Shown here: positions 47,660-56,407 of the stretch, in pieces | How positions within the stretch are numbered: position 1 is the stretch's first letter | Layout: each line of letters opens with the position of its first letter | Assembly: GCA_910585785.1 (NCBI GenBank) | Contig: CAJUEV010000002.1 | Location: 115,236 to 179,235 of the forward strand | Direction of reading: 5' to 3' | Length of the DNA stretch: 64,000 nt | Source of the DNA: an uncultured Christensenella sp. | GTDB taxonomy: Bacteria > Bacillota > Clostridia > Christensenellales > Borkfalkiaceae | Position numbers and translations under genes: made by a program | The notes under the pieces: model-generated | The model's database searches: none | Told to the model about the DNA's origin: nothing | The model's input: the letters and a program-made list of their open reading frames with translations, nothing else

Positions 47660-49072
47660 TTATTTTTTGGAAAGAACGACCAGTGTCTCGACGTGTTTTG
47701 TTTGAGGGAACATATCAAAGGGCGTTACGCAGTCAATATTGTATTGCGCAACTAACGCGTCGGGTTGCCGCGCGCCGCCGCTTTGCGAGATTTTTATAAG
47801 TTTGCCGTCTTCCTCAACAAGCGCTCCCGTCAAAAGCCCCAAATCCCGCGCCAGCGTTGCGGGATTGCAGGAAACAAGCACTACTTTTTCCGCGCCCGAG
47901 CGCGCTATCGCCCGCACCACGCTGCGTTCCATTCCCTTTCGGGGCGGGTCGCAAACAATAATTCTTTGCGCGCCGCGCGTTTGGTTGCAAATTTTTTCTA
48001 TATTGTCCTCTACCGCGCCGCAAATATTTATCATATTGTCTTGCAACCCGTTCGCCTCTTTCAAGGCGTCGGCGCAGCGTGAGGCTTCCTCCACAATTTC
48101 TATACCGTACGCGCGCCCGCACTTTTTTGCAAGCATTGCGGTAAGCATTCCCCCGCCGCTGTACAAATCCAAAGCCACGCTGTTTTCACCCGCTTCTTCA
48201 AGTATGCGGCCGTAAAGTTTTGCGCGCACGTCGTCGTTGACCTGCAAAAAGGTATTTGCGCCCGCCTTATACTTTACGCCGTTTTCCTCCGCTTCAAAAA
48301 AGCCTTCGCCGCGGCATATGTGCCACTCTTTTGAAAAAAGCGCGTTGTTGGGCGAAGAATTTACGTTAATCAGAAATGTGAAATCTTTAAAACTTTTTTC
48401 AAGTTCGGCTATAAGAAAGTCTGCATTGACCGTTTTTGCCGCCACCAGCGCGAAAATGAACCTGCCCTTTATTTCGCGGGCTACTATTCTGCGCAGCACG
48501 CCCTTTTGCGTTTGCTCGTTATACCCCGATATATGCTGCGTTTCGGCATATTTTTTTACGGCGCCTATCAACGTTTTCACCCATTCGGACTGTATTGCGC
48601 AATCTTCTACGGGAACAATTCTGTGGCTGTGTCTGCCGTAAAATCCCAAAACTATTTTGCCGTTTTCATCCTCGCCGATAGGCAAGGCAAGTTTGTTGCG
48701 GTAACGATATTGCTTTGCGCACGGCACGCACTCGTCCGCGGCAAAATCTATGCCGCCTATTTTTTTAAGCGCGTTTATAACAGACTGTCTTTTGAAGTCA
48801 AGCTGCGCGGCGTAGTCCATATGCTGCAAATCGCAACCGCCGCACTTGCCGAAAACGGGGCAGGGCGGGTTTACGCGGCAAGGCGCAGCTTCCGACACGC
48901 CCAAAAGTTTGCCGTACGCAATTTTGTCCTTGATTTTAAGCACGCGGAACTCCGCCGTTTCGCCTTCAAGACAAAAAGGCACGAACACCGTCGCGCCTTC
49001 GCAGTTTATTATTCCTTCGCCGTCCGTACCCAGATTGCAAACTTTTGCTTTATAAACTTCGTTCTTTTTCAT
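47660..49072 (-). CDS. rlmD: 23S rRNA (uracil-5-)-methyltransferase RlmD-type
   Basis: About 470 residues. An N-terminal TRAM-like domain (about 1-60) is followed by iron-sulfur cysteines (PCPVFGKCGGCDLQHM with one more Cys upstream). The SAM-binding motif is LDLYSGGGMLTAML, and the catalytic site is VLVSCNPATLARDL with the nucleophile Cys. The family makes m5U in 23S rRNA; which uridine (RlmC, RlmD or RlmCD type) cannot be told. The start at 49072 is chosen because the TRAM domain begins there; the ribosome site is weak. Confidence 0.88.
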   Translation of the reverse strand: MKKNEVYKAKVCNLGTDGEGIINCEGATVFVPFCLEGETAEFRVLKIKDKIAYGKLLGVSEAAPCRVNPPCPVFGKCGGCDLQHMDYAAQLDFKRQSVINALKKIGGIDFAADECVPCAKQYRYRNKLALPIGEDENGKIVLGFYGRHSHRIVPVEDCAIQSEWVKTLIGAVKKYAETQHISGYNEQTQKGVLRRIVAREIKGRFIFALVAAKTVNADFLIAELEKSFKDFTFLINVNSSPNNALFSKEWHICRGEGFFEAEENGVKYKAGANTFLQVNDDVRAKLYGRILEEAGENSVALDLYSGGGMLTAMLAKKCGRAYGIEIVEEASRCADALKEANGLQDNMINICGAVEDNIEKICNQTRGAQRIIVCDPPRKGMERSVVRAIARSGAEKVVLVSCNPATLARDLGLLTGALVEEDGKLIKISQSGGARQPDALVAQYNIDCVTPFDMFPQTKHVETLVVLSKK

Positions 49073-49117
49073 ATTAGGTATAATGCGCCGTAAACAGTCG
49101 CGTCCGCGCCGCAAAAA

Positions 49118-49681
49118 TTATTTTTTTATTCTATACACAATCCTGTTTATCAATATCTGACATCTGAAAGCGAAATTGTCGTAAAAAACGCATATTACCG
49201 TACCTATCGTAAAAATAAACAGAAAAATATACTTGTTTACGACGTCGTAAACGCCTTGCGGCAAAAACGTGCCGCCCACAATTCCGCCGAAAACAAGGTA
49301 GTATCCCACAATTAAAGTACAGTCAAACCATACCGCTTTTACGGCGAGCGCAAGCCACTTGTTAATTTTAAACCGCATTTGCAACGAGTTTGCAAGCGGA
49401 TGCAAGCCGAAAAACATAGCAAACGGCACAAGCGACCAAAACCGCACCGCCACGCCCAGCGCCACCGTAAGAATAAGCGTGCCCAGATAGGCAAGAAATC
49501 CCCCCAGATAAAACTGTCTTGAAAGCGGCAACATCAGCGCGATTGCCCCCACGAAATAACCGACGGCGGTAAGCGAATTTACACCCGTCATTATTCCCAA
49601 AGATAACACCAGCACGGCTATCGCGCAGGATATTCCCGACAGCGCTATTTCAAATCCGCTGCGGCGATTTTTATTACTCAT
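49118..49681 (-). CDS. Multi-pass membrane protein of unknown function
   Basis: 187 residues with five or six hydrophobic segments and a polar motif PFAMFFGLHPLANSLQMRFKINKWLALAVKAVWFD in the centre. The general shape recalls ECF S components, but no substrate signature is seen. It overlaps the next upstream gene by four bases (ATGA), so the two are translationally coupled. That gene belongs to the J-like/DUF5685 cluster. Confidence 0.6.
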   Translation of the reverse strand: MSNKNRRSGFEIALSGISCAIAVLVLSLGIMTGVNSLTAVGYFVGAIALMLPLSRQFYLGGFLAYLGTLILTVALGVAVRFWSLVPFAMFFGLHPLANSLQMRFKINKWLALAVKAVWFDCTLIVGYYLVFGGIVGGTFLPQGVYDVVNKYIFLFIFTIGTVICVFYDNFAFRCQILINRIVYRIKK

Positions 49682-49998
49682 AATTCAGTATTGAAAAATA
49701 TAGCGACGAGTTTCCCTAGTTCATACAACAGTTCCACGTAATTTTTGGGCAGGTTTGAAATACGCGACTCGTCGTCGGGGTCGAAATGATAGGATACGTG
49801 CAAACAGGTTTGCGTGTAAATTTCGTGAATCTTTTTTGCGTTTTCAAGAGTTTTGCCCTCAGCGGCAAGCGATTTGGCCGCTTCGCAAAGTTTTGAAAAA
49901 CCTTGAAAATCAAAATAATCCCGTTCGTGCAAGTCCCCCAAAAAACTTCCTTCCGCGGCGGTGTAGTTATCGTCTACTATTTTTTGCGCCTTTTCCAT
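49678..49998 (-). CDS. Small soluble protein in the J-like cluster
   Basis: About 106 residues, helical and acidic, with FLGDLHERDYFDFQGFSKL and HVSYHFDPDDESRI as the most distinctive pieces. No family is recognised. It begins seven bases after the Cys-rich J-like gene stop and overlaps the membrane protein gene by four bases, so it is part of one operon. An in-frame GTG at 50004 is an alternative start. Function unknown. Confidence 0.6.
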   Translation of the reverse strand: MEKAQKIVDDNYTAAEGSFLGDLHERDYFDFQGFSKLCEAAKSLAAEGKTLENAKKIHEIYTQTCLHVSYHFDPDDESRISNLPKNYVELLYELGKLVAIFFNTEL

Positions 49999-50010
49999 AT
50001 GCACCGCTAT

Positions 50011-50670
50011 TTAACGGCAGCAGCCGTCGCAAAGGCAGCTTATGCAAAGATAGGTATAGCAGCAGTCAAGGCACTGCGCGCAAACGTTTCCGCCCATCTG
50101 TCCGTCCGTCTGCACGTCCTCCATCGTCTGCCCCTGATAAGCGCTTCTGTTCGGTTCGCCCGCGCCGCCCTGCGCCCCGCCGTTTTGCGCGTTTGCACCG
50201 GCGCTTGCGTTGGCGTCGTAATTTATTTTGTCGTTAAGTTTGCGGTACGCTTCCTTATACTTCTCGTTTTCGGCGTCAAGCTGAATTGCAATTTCAAGCT
50301 GTTTCTTACTTTCGTTCATCCAGTTTTTGCGGTAAAAAACCACGCTCTGCAAATAGTGCCACTGCGCGCCGCGCTCGTTAAATCCGTCCAGAACGCGCTG
50401 CGCCTCCTGAATGTTTCCGTCCTTAATATAATTTTCGACGGTTGCGTACGTTTCGCCGCCGTCCTGCGCAGAAGTTTCGCGCAGTTCGGTAAGTAACTCG
50501 TTATACGCGGTTTCTATTTTTGTCAGCATTTTGGCGGCGTTGTTTCCCCTTTCGCCGTCCATAAAACGTTCTTCCAAATATTTTTCGCGCAGCGCGTCGT
50601 ACGCCTGTTTTACTTCCTGTTCGTCAGCGCCTTCTTCAAGTCCCAAAATTTCCAGATTGTATTTGTTCAT
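50011..50670 (-). CDS. J-domain-like protein with Cys-rich tail
   Basis: 219 residues. Residues 3-62 fit a J domain (YNLEILGLEEGADEQEVKQAYDALREKY), but the HPD tripeptide that activates Hsp70 is absent. A helical-repeat (TPR-like) region follows (about 72-145), then a Gly/Asn/Ala linker and a tail with nine cysteines (NVCAQCLDCCYTYLCISCLC, then DGCCR). The tail could bind metal or form disulfides. AAAGGAG precedes the ATG. It sits next to a DUF5685 gene. An interaction with DnaK is therefore doubtful, and an assembly or scaffold role is possible. Confidence 0.7.
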   Translation of the reverse strand: MNKYNLEILGLEEGADEQEVKQAYDALREKYLEERFMDGERGNNAAKMLTKIETAYNELLTELRETSAQDGGETYATVENYIKDGNIQEAQRVLDGFNERGAQWHYLQSVVFYRKNWMNESKKQLEIAIQLDAENEKYKEAYRKLNDKINYDANASAGANAQNGGAQGGAGEPNRSAYQGQTMEDVQTDGQMGGNVCAQCLDCCYTYLCISCLCDGCCR

Positions 50671-50696
50671 ATTTCTCCTTTATCTTGCGGCGGGGG

Positions 50697-51584
50697 TTAT
50701 ACCGCCCCTTCCGTCACCGCGGGCTTTGCCGCACGGCAACCCCGACACTCCCCGTAAAAAACTGCTTTGGTTTTAAGCGGTATGCCGCGTAAAATAATGT
50801 TGTCCGTTAAATCGTGATTGAAACGGAATTTTATGTTGGCTATGCTTTCGCGAAGTTGCGCAAACAGCATATCGAATATAAACACAAGTTCCTTTTCGCC
50901 CTTCTTTACGGCTTGCGCCTTGCAGCCTTCGCCGTAAACGTTGTACAAAACGTTGTACCTGCCTTTTTTTACGTCCTTATCGTAATCGTCAAGCGCGTCG
51001 ATAAGATAAACCCACTTGCCCAGATTGTAAAACAGTTTTTGCGTGTGCGGCGTGGAATACTCGCCCAGAAGATAATCCGAAATATCCCTCATCATCGCCG
51101 CGGTAGGCTCGCACGCTTGGTCTATTACCGCGCACCCCGCTTTTTCAAGCTCGGTCTGCGCCCGCATCTGCGCGGAAACTATTTCCGCCACCCGCGGATG
51201 TCTTTTGACAACCCGCTTATAGCCTTTTTTATATAAGTGCCTCAACGCCCCGCGCGCTTCGCCGTCCGCTTTGTCGTCGCACAGTTTAAAATATGCCAAC
51301 GCAGTATTTACGCAACCCAGCGCGATAGTCGTTTCGTCCACGGCGGCAATAGGGCGCCGCTTAAACCAATGTATCGCGCAACGCGCTCTGTTTATTTTTA
51401 CGTCCTCGCCGCGGATATTATGAACAAGCGCCGAAGCAAAAGCCATATCGTATTGAAGCGCCGTCCGCGCCGTTTGCCCGCAGCCCGCGCCTATGCTTTT
51501 GCATAATCCGCAATAAAGCGCTTTATACAAAGTTTCGTCCTTTTTGAAAAGGTAGGGCGCGTCGGGTGAAATGTAACCGAACAT
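50697..51584 (-). CDS. DUF5685 family protein
   Basis: 295 residues. The N-terminal MFGYISPDAPYLFKKD, then YKALYCGLCKSIG, is characteristic of DUF5685. Three or four conserved cysteines are present (YCGLCK, RARCAIHW, CRGC near the end). Mid-protein KWVYLIDALDDYDKDVKKGR has an Asp-rich helix reminiscent of metal-binding prenyl-transferase-like folds, which is only an impression. It precedes the J-like gene by 26 bases. The recurrent pairing suggests a joint function, but none is known to me. Confidence 0.75.
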   Translation of the reverse strand: MFGYISPDAPYLFKKDETLYKALYCGLCKSIGAGCGQTARTALQYDMAFASALVHNIRGEDVKINRARCAIHWFKRRPIAAVDETTIALGCVNTALAYFKLCDDKADGEARGALRHLYKKGYKRVVKRHPRVAEIVSAQMRAQTELEKAGCAVIDQACEPTAAMMRDISDYLLGEYSTPHTQKLFYNLGKWVYLIDALDDYDKDVKKGRYNVLYNVYGEGCKAQAVKKGEKELVFIFDMLFAQLRESIANIKFRFNHDLTDNIILRGIPLKTKAVFYGECRGCRAAKPAVTEGAV

Positions 51585-51639
51585 ATTTTTTACCCTTCCG
51601 CAATTGCCTTACGCCTTGCGGCGCGCGTTTATGCGAAAT

Positions 51640-52641
51640 TCAAATCTGATAAAATCCTATTTTTTTATAAACTTTTGCAAGAGTTTTTTCCGCCGTGCGA
51701 CAAGCGCGCGCCGCGCCGTCCTTCAATACGCCGTTAAGATAATCTTTGTCCGCAAGCAACCTCGCCTGCTCTGCCTGAACGGGCGCAAGTTTGTCCGCAA
51801 CCGCTTCTCCCACCGCAAGTTTAAAATCGCCGTACCCCCTGCCGGCAAACTCCGCTTCCGCTTCCGCAATGCTTTTGCCGGTAAAAGCGGAATAAACGGA
51901 AAGCAGGTTGCTTACCCCCGCTTTGTTTTCGGGGTCGTATTTTACCTCGTTGCCGCTGTCCGTCACCGCGCGTTTAAACTTTCTTATAACCGTATCTTTG
52001 TCGTCCGAAAGAAAAACCGAGCCGTTTACGTTTTCCGCCGACTTGGACATTTTTTTGGAAGGGTCAAGCAAATCGCAAATTTTGGCGCCCACCTTCATAA
52101 ACAGTGCTTCGGGCACGGTAAACGTAGGCGAAAACGCGTTATTGAAACGCTGGGCAATATCGCGCGCAATTTCAACGTGCTGGCGCTGGTCCAGCCCCAC
52201 GGGCACAACGTCCGTCTGATAAAGCAGAATATCCGCCGCCATCAACACGGGGTAATCCATAAGCCCCATATTTATATTTTCCGCGTGACGCGCGCTTTTA
52301 TCCTTAAACTGCGTCATTCTTTCCATTTCGCCGACGTAAGTAAAGGTGTTAAGCACCCAGCATAGTTCCGCGTGGGCGGGCACGTGCGACTGCACGTAAA
52401 CCGCGCTTTTTTCGGGATTGAGCCCGCAGGCAATATACAAAGCGAGCAGCGAAAGAGTCCTTTGCCGCAATTCCGCGGGATTTTGCCTGACGGTTATCGC
52501 GTGCATATTTGCAATAGCAAAGTAGCAGTCGTAATCTTTTTGAAGGGCTACAAAGTTTCTTATCGCGCCGATATAGTTGCCGATTGTAAGGTTATTTGTT
52601 GGTTGAACCGCCGAATACAGCGTTTTTTTACCGTCTTTCAT
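51640..52641 (-). CDS. trpS: Tryptophanyl-tRNA synthetase
   Basis: This 333-residue class I synthetase attaches tryptophan to its tRNA. The HIGH-type motif reads NNLTIGNYIGAIRNF, and the KMSKS motif is KKMSKSAENVNGS. The middle part contains MTQFKDKSARHAENINMGLMDYPVLMAADILLY and GLDQRQHVEIARDIAQRFN, typical of TrpRS. Length is normal. AAGGTAG precedes the ATG. No T-box leader consensus was found in the 220 bases upstream. Confidence 0.95.
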   Translation of the reverse strand: MKDGKKTLYSAVQPTNNLTIGNYIGAIRNFVALQKDYDCYFAIANMHAITVRQNPAELRQRTLSLLALYIACGLNPEKSAVYVQSHVPAHAELCWVLNTFTYVGEMERMTQFKDKSARHAENINMGLMDYPVLMAADILLYQTDVVPVGLDQRQHVEIARDIAQRFNNAFSPTFTVPEALFMKVGAKICDLLDPSKKMSKSAENVNGSVFLSDDKDTVIRKFKRAVTDSGNEVKYDPENKAGVSNLLSVYSAFTGKSIAEAEAEFAGRGYGDFKLAVGEAVADKLAPVQAEQARLLADKDYLNGVLKDGAARACRTAEKTLAKVYKKIGFYQI

Positions 52642-52827
52642 ATTCTACCTTGATAAAAGTTTTTATTATTACAGGTAAATAATACCATACGGCAAACCAA
52701 AAAGCAAAGTTTTTTTACAGTTTGGCGGCATAATCACCAAACTAAGCCCCAATATTCACAATTTCAACATAAAACCACGCGTCTGCCGCAAGTCGTCGCG
52801 CAAGAAAACCGCTTAAAAACAAAAATA

Positions 52828-52859
52828 AAAAGCCTTCGCAAAGCGTTACGAAAGCTTTT
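52828..52859 (-). terminator. Terminator after thrC
   Basis: On the minus strand AAAAGC.TTCG pairs with CGAA.GCTTTT and is followed by a T-rich tract. Confidence 0.7.
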
Positions 52860-52870
52860 ATTCATTTTTT

Positions 52871-54349
52871 TTATTTTACAAAATCAAGCACTTCTTCAAA
52901 AAGTTTTTTTCTGTCGGCGGTTTTGTTAAAGCGCACGGGCTTGTCCCTCAATTCTTTCAAACATTTAGGAACTGCCATTGCGGTTGCCGCGTGCAGGCGC
53001 TTTATGCCTTTAAAACTGTCCTTAACGTCGTTGCCCGTTACCGCGTACAACACGTCCTGAGGGAATTTATAAGGATTTGCGGTGGAAACTATAACCATCT
53101 TGGTTTCGTCTTTTTTGTGCTTTTCAAACCAATCCTGCGCAACCTTCATAGCGCAGCCCGTATGCGTGTCCATTGTATAGCCGACGTCCACAAAAACGTC
53201 GTACATCGCCTCCACGCATTCGTCGTCGTTGGCGCAACCTCCGTCGAAAACCTCGCAAAGTTTTGCAAGTTCGTCCGCGGATATATCGTACTTTCCGTCC
53301 TTTTTAAGTTCTTCCATACGCTTTGCGGTAAGTTTTGCGTTTCTGCCGGAAATTTCGAAAATAAGCCTTTCAAGGTTGGAAGAAACAAGTATGTCCATCG
53401 AAGGGGACGTGGTTTTATAAAACTCTCTGCGTGCGTCGTACACGCCCGTTTCGAAAAACTGCGTAAGCACGTTGTTTTTGTTTGAAGCGCAGTGCAGCCG
53501 TCTTATCGGCAACCCCATCCGTTTGGCATAATATGCGGCGAGAATGTTGCCGAAGTTGCCCGTGGGTACGGTAAAGTCTATTTCCTCGCCCATTGCAATC
53601 TGCTCGGAAGAAACCAAATCGAGATAGGCGGAAAAGTAGTATGCAATCTGCGGAGCAAGCCTGCCGAAGTTTATCGAATTTGCGCTGGAAAGCACCGTTC
53701 CCTTTTCAAGCAACGCCGAAGCACACTTTTCGCTTGAAAAAATTTCTTTAACCGCCGTCTGGCAGTCGTCAAAGTTGCCCTTTACCGCAACTACGTTTAC
53801 GTTTTCGCCCTCCTGCGTGCCCATTTGCAGCTTCTGCATTTTGGAAACGCCGTCGGAAGGATAAAACACCATCACCTTTGTGCCTTCCGCGTCCTTAAAG
53901 CCCTCCAAAGCGGCTTTGCCGGTGTCGCCGGATGTTGCCACAAGCACTAAAATCTGCTCTTTAACGCCGCATATATCGCACCCTTTGCGCAAAAGATAGG
54001 GCAGCAACGTAAGCGCCATATCCTTGAAAGCGCACGTCGGTCCGTGCCATAATTCCAGCATATATACGCCGTCGTCAAGGCGCACCAGCGGCGCGGGGTC
54101 GCCTTCAAACTTGGCGTAAGCCTTTTCGCAGGCGCAAAGCAACTCCTTTTCGTCGTATTCCGCAAGGTATTTTTTCAGCACTTTCGCCGCGCGTTCCGGA
54201 TAACTCGCTTCAATCATTTCCGCCATTTCCGCTTCCGTCACGCACGGAAATTTTTCCGGCACGAAAAGCCCGCCGTCGTCGGCAAGCCCCTTTACAATCG
54301 CGCGTGCGGCAGAAACCTTTTCTCCGCCTCTGGTACTGATAAAATTCAT
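52871..54349 (-). CDS. thrC: Threonine synthase
   Basis: This 492-residue PLP enzyme converts O-phosphohomoserine to threonine. Motifs are MNFISTRGG at the start, LWHGPTCAFKDMALTLLPYLL with the PLP lysine, LVATSGDTGKAALEGF, PTGNFGNILAAYYAKRMGLP and a C-terminal TANPYKFPQDV. The length matches the long class 2-type threonine synthases. AGGAG precedes the ATG. It lies downstream of a small P-loop gene on the same strand; other threonine genes are not in the window. Confidence 0.96.
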   Translation of the reverse strand: MNFISTRGGEKVSAARAIVKGLADDGGLFVPEKFPCVTEAEMAEMIEASYPERAAKVLKKYLAEYDEKELLCACEKAYAKFEGDPAPLVRLDDGVYMLELWHGPTCAFKDMALTLLPYLLRKGCDICGVKEQILVLVATSGDTGKAALEGFKDAEGTKVMVFYPSDGVSKMQKLQMGTQEGENVNVVAVKGNFDDCQTAVKEIFSSEKCASALLEKGTVLSSANSINFGRLAPQIAYYFSAYLDLVSSEQIAMGEEIDFTVPTGNFGNILAAYYAKRMGLPIRRLHCASNKNNVLTQFFETGVYDARREFYKTTSPSMDILVSSNLERLIFEISGRNAKLTAKRMEELKKDGKYDISADELAKLCEVFDGGCANDDECVEAMYDVFVDVGYTMDTHTGCAMKVAQDWFEKHKKDETKMVIVSTANPYKFPQDVLYAVTGNDVKDSFKGIKRLHAATAMAVPKCLKELRDKPVRFNKTADRKKLFEEVLDFVK

Positions 54350-54416
54350 CTTGTTCTCCTGAAAAATAAACGGCGGCGCAAAACAGAGCGCCGCCGAAAA
54401 ATAAGTACAATTTAAC

Positions 54417-54824
54417 TTAAATATACTTTTTAACGAAGTCGGGAAGTTCTTCCTCCGCCGCGCTGCACGTTAAAGTTATGGTTATTTTGTTTTCGCCCGA
54501 AATTTTTTCAAGCATATAGAATATGCCCGCAAGCGATTCAAGCGGTTTGCCCGCGATACGGGCAACGCCGTCTATGTACACGTATTCGTGGTCGCTGTTG
54601 CAAGCGGCTACGCCCTTGACGAATCCGCAAAGCGCGTCCTCGCCGGCTATGTCCCAATCGGTTACGTCAATATAGCGGATATTGCGGTCAAGCGAATACA
54701 TCGCGCGCTTGTTGTCCGTAATAAATACGCTTAAACCTTTTGCGCCTTTCGCTTCCTCGTTAGCCGCGTCCAGCAAACGCTTGGTCTTGCCGGCACCTTT
54801 GGGTCCGTAAATAATTTTTATCAT
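54417..54824 (-). CDS. Small P-loop nucleotide-binding protein
   Basis: This 135-residue protein is a compact P-loop fold: Walker A GPKGAGKTKRLLDAANEEAK (residues 7-14 for the loop), a Walker-B-like HEYVYIDGVARI, and terminal strands ITITLTCSAAEEELP. It probably binds ATP or GTP, but no partner or substrate is indicated. AGGAGGA precedes the ATG. It lies 67 bases upstream of thrC, so co-transcription is possible but functional linkage is unclear. Confidence 0.7.
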   Translation of the reverse strand: MIKIIYGPKGAGKTKRLLDAANEEAKGAKGLSVFITDNKRAMYSLDRNIRYIDVTDWDIAGEDALCGFVKGVAACNSDHEYVYIDGVARIAGKPLESLAGIFYMLEKISGENKITITLTCSAAEEELPDFVKKYI

Positions 54825-54986
54825 TGAAAGTCCTCCTGATAGCCAGTATAAAGATATTATACTAATCGTTTATACCATTTTATCAGCAAATTTAAGAATT
54901 TTCAATACCTTTTTTCAAAATTCTGAAAAATTTCGTTTGACCTCGTCCGGCAAAGCAAAACCCGCAAACAAGGCGCCTTTTTAAGT

Positions 54987-56189
54987 TCAGCGGCACTCCT
55001 TAACAAATTCGGCGATTCTGTCCAGCCCTTCCAGCATATCGTCAAGCGAAAGCGCGTACGAAAGCCTAAGCGCGTCGTCGTCGCCGAAGCAAACGCCGGG
55101 GGTTGCCGCAACTTTTTTATAGGTAAGCAGCATATCCGCCACGTCCATACTGCCGTGAATTTTTTTGCCGTCGTACTTTTTGCCGTACAGCCCGTCGCAA
55201 AGCAGCATAACGTAAAACGCCCCGTCCGGCTTTACGTAATCCAGCCCCAGCGCCTTCATACCGTCAAGTTTTTCAAGCATCTTTTTGCGGCGTTCGCCGA
55301 AAGCGGATATCATATTTTTCATAGCGGAGTCGTCCCCTTCCAACGCTGCAACCGCCGCGTATTGCGTCATAGTGTTTACGTTCGAAGTGGAGTGGCTCTG
55401 GAAAGACGAAATTGCCTTGGCAACGTTTTCGGGACAGGCAAGGTATCCAAGCCTCCAACCCGTCATTGCGTACGATTTGGAAACGCCGTTTATTATAATG
55501 GTCAAATCCTTCATTTCGGGCGAACATTGCGCTATCGAAAAATGCGTTTCTCCGCCGTAAATAAGTTTTTCGTAAATTTCGTCCGCAAGCACGATTATGT
55601 TGTGCTCTACGCAGACTTCGGCAATTTTTCTTATTTCTTCTTCGGTATACACCGCGCCCGTGGGGTTGCAGGGGCTGTTGAAAATAAGCATTTTGGTCTT
55701 TTCGGAAATTGCCGCCTCTATCTGCGCGGCGGTCACCTTATAGCCGTGGCGCGCCGTTGCGTATATGTAATTGGGCACTCCGCCGCAACTTTTGACTACC
55801 TCGGGATAAGTAAGCCAGTACGGTTTGGGAATAAGCACCTCGTCCCCGGGGTTGATTGTTGCGAACAACGCGTTGAAAATAGAGTGCTTTGCGCCGTTTG
55901 AAACTATAATCTGCGAGGGTTGGTAGCCTAAATTATTGTCAGTTTTCAGTTTTTTAACAATGGCTTTTTTCAAAGCGGGCAACCCCGCGGCGGCAACGTA
56001 CTTTGTATAGCCCTTGTCAAGCGCTTCTTTCGCGGCGTTGCAAATGTGTTCGGGGGTGTTGAAGTCGGGCTCGCCCACGCCGAAGTTTATCACCCTTTCG
56101 CCGGCGGCTTTAAGCTCGTTTGCCTTTGCCGAAATGGCAAGCGTCATTGAAGGCGCAATCGCCTTTACCCTGTCCGAAACTTTTATCAT
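54987..56189 (-). CDS. Class I aminotransferase, aspartate-type
   Basis: 400 residues of fold-type I PLP enzyme: VINFGVGEPDFNTPEHI, SNGAKHSIFNALFATINPGDEV, FNSPCNPTGAVY, VLADEIYEKLIY and the PLP-lysine motif NGVSKSYAMTGWRLGY. A C-terminal arginine in LRLSYALS would hold the substrate carboxylate. This is the AspB/AspC-like subgroup (Ib), which usually transaminates aspartate and sometimes other amino acids. GGGAGAA precedes the ATG. It is a single-gene unit. Confidence 0.9.
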   Translation of the reverse strand: MIKVSDRVKAIAPSMTLAISAKANELKAAGERVINFGVGEPDFNTPEHICNAAKEALDKGYTKYVAAAGLPALKKAIVKKLKTDNNLGYQPSQIIVSNGAKHSIFNALFATINPGDEVLIPKPYWLTYPEVVKSCGGVPNYIYATARHGYKVTAAQIEAAISEKTKMLIFNSPCNPTGAVYTEEEIRKIAEVCVEHNIIVLADEIYEKLIYGGETHFSIAQCSPEMKDLTIIINGVSKSYAMTGWRLGYLACPENVAKAISSFQSHSTSNVNTMTQYAAVAALEGDDSAMKNMISAFGERRKKMLEKLDGMKALGLDYVKPDGAFYVMLLCDGLYGKKYDGKKIHGSMDVADMLLTYKKVAATPGVCFGDDDALRLSYALSLDDMLEGLDRIAEFVKECR

Positions 56190-56357
56190 AATAACTTTCT
56201 CCCGTAAAAAATTGACTTTTCACAACGATTATACCTGACTTGCGCGCGTTTTGCAACAACTTGAAATACATTTAATCGCCCCGCGCGAATTTTGTTAAGT
56301 TTTGTTTATAAATATTACCCGTGCCGCCGCGCTTAATACAAAAAAACCTAAAAAAAC

Positions 56358-56387
56358 CGCCCGCCGCGCCGTTTGGCGTAGCGGGCG
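56358..56387 (-). terminator. Terminator after the DUF898 gene
   Basis: CGCCCGC..CGCC and GGCG..GCGGGCG form a GC-rich stem with loop AAAC. The minus strand continues GTTTTTTT. Confidence 0.85.
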
Positions 56388-56407
56388 AATTATCACCCTG
56401 TTGAAAA

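Noticed and set aside
52653..52870. T-box leader for trpS or thrC
   Set aside because: No AGGGTGG-type T-box consensus was found on the minus strand. Only the thrC terminator is recognisable here.
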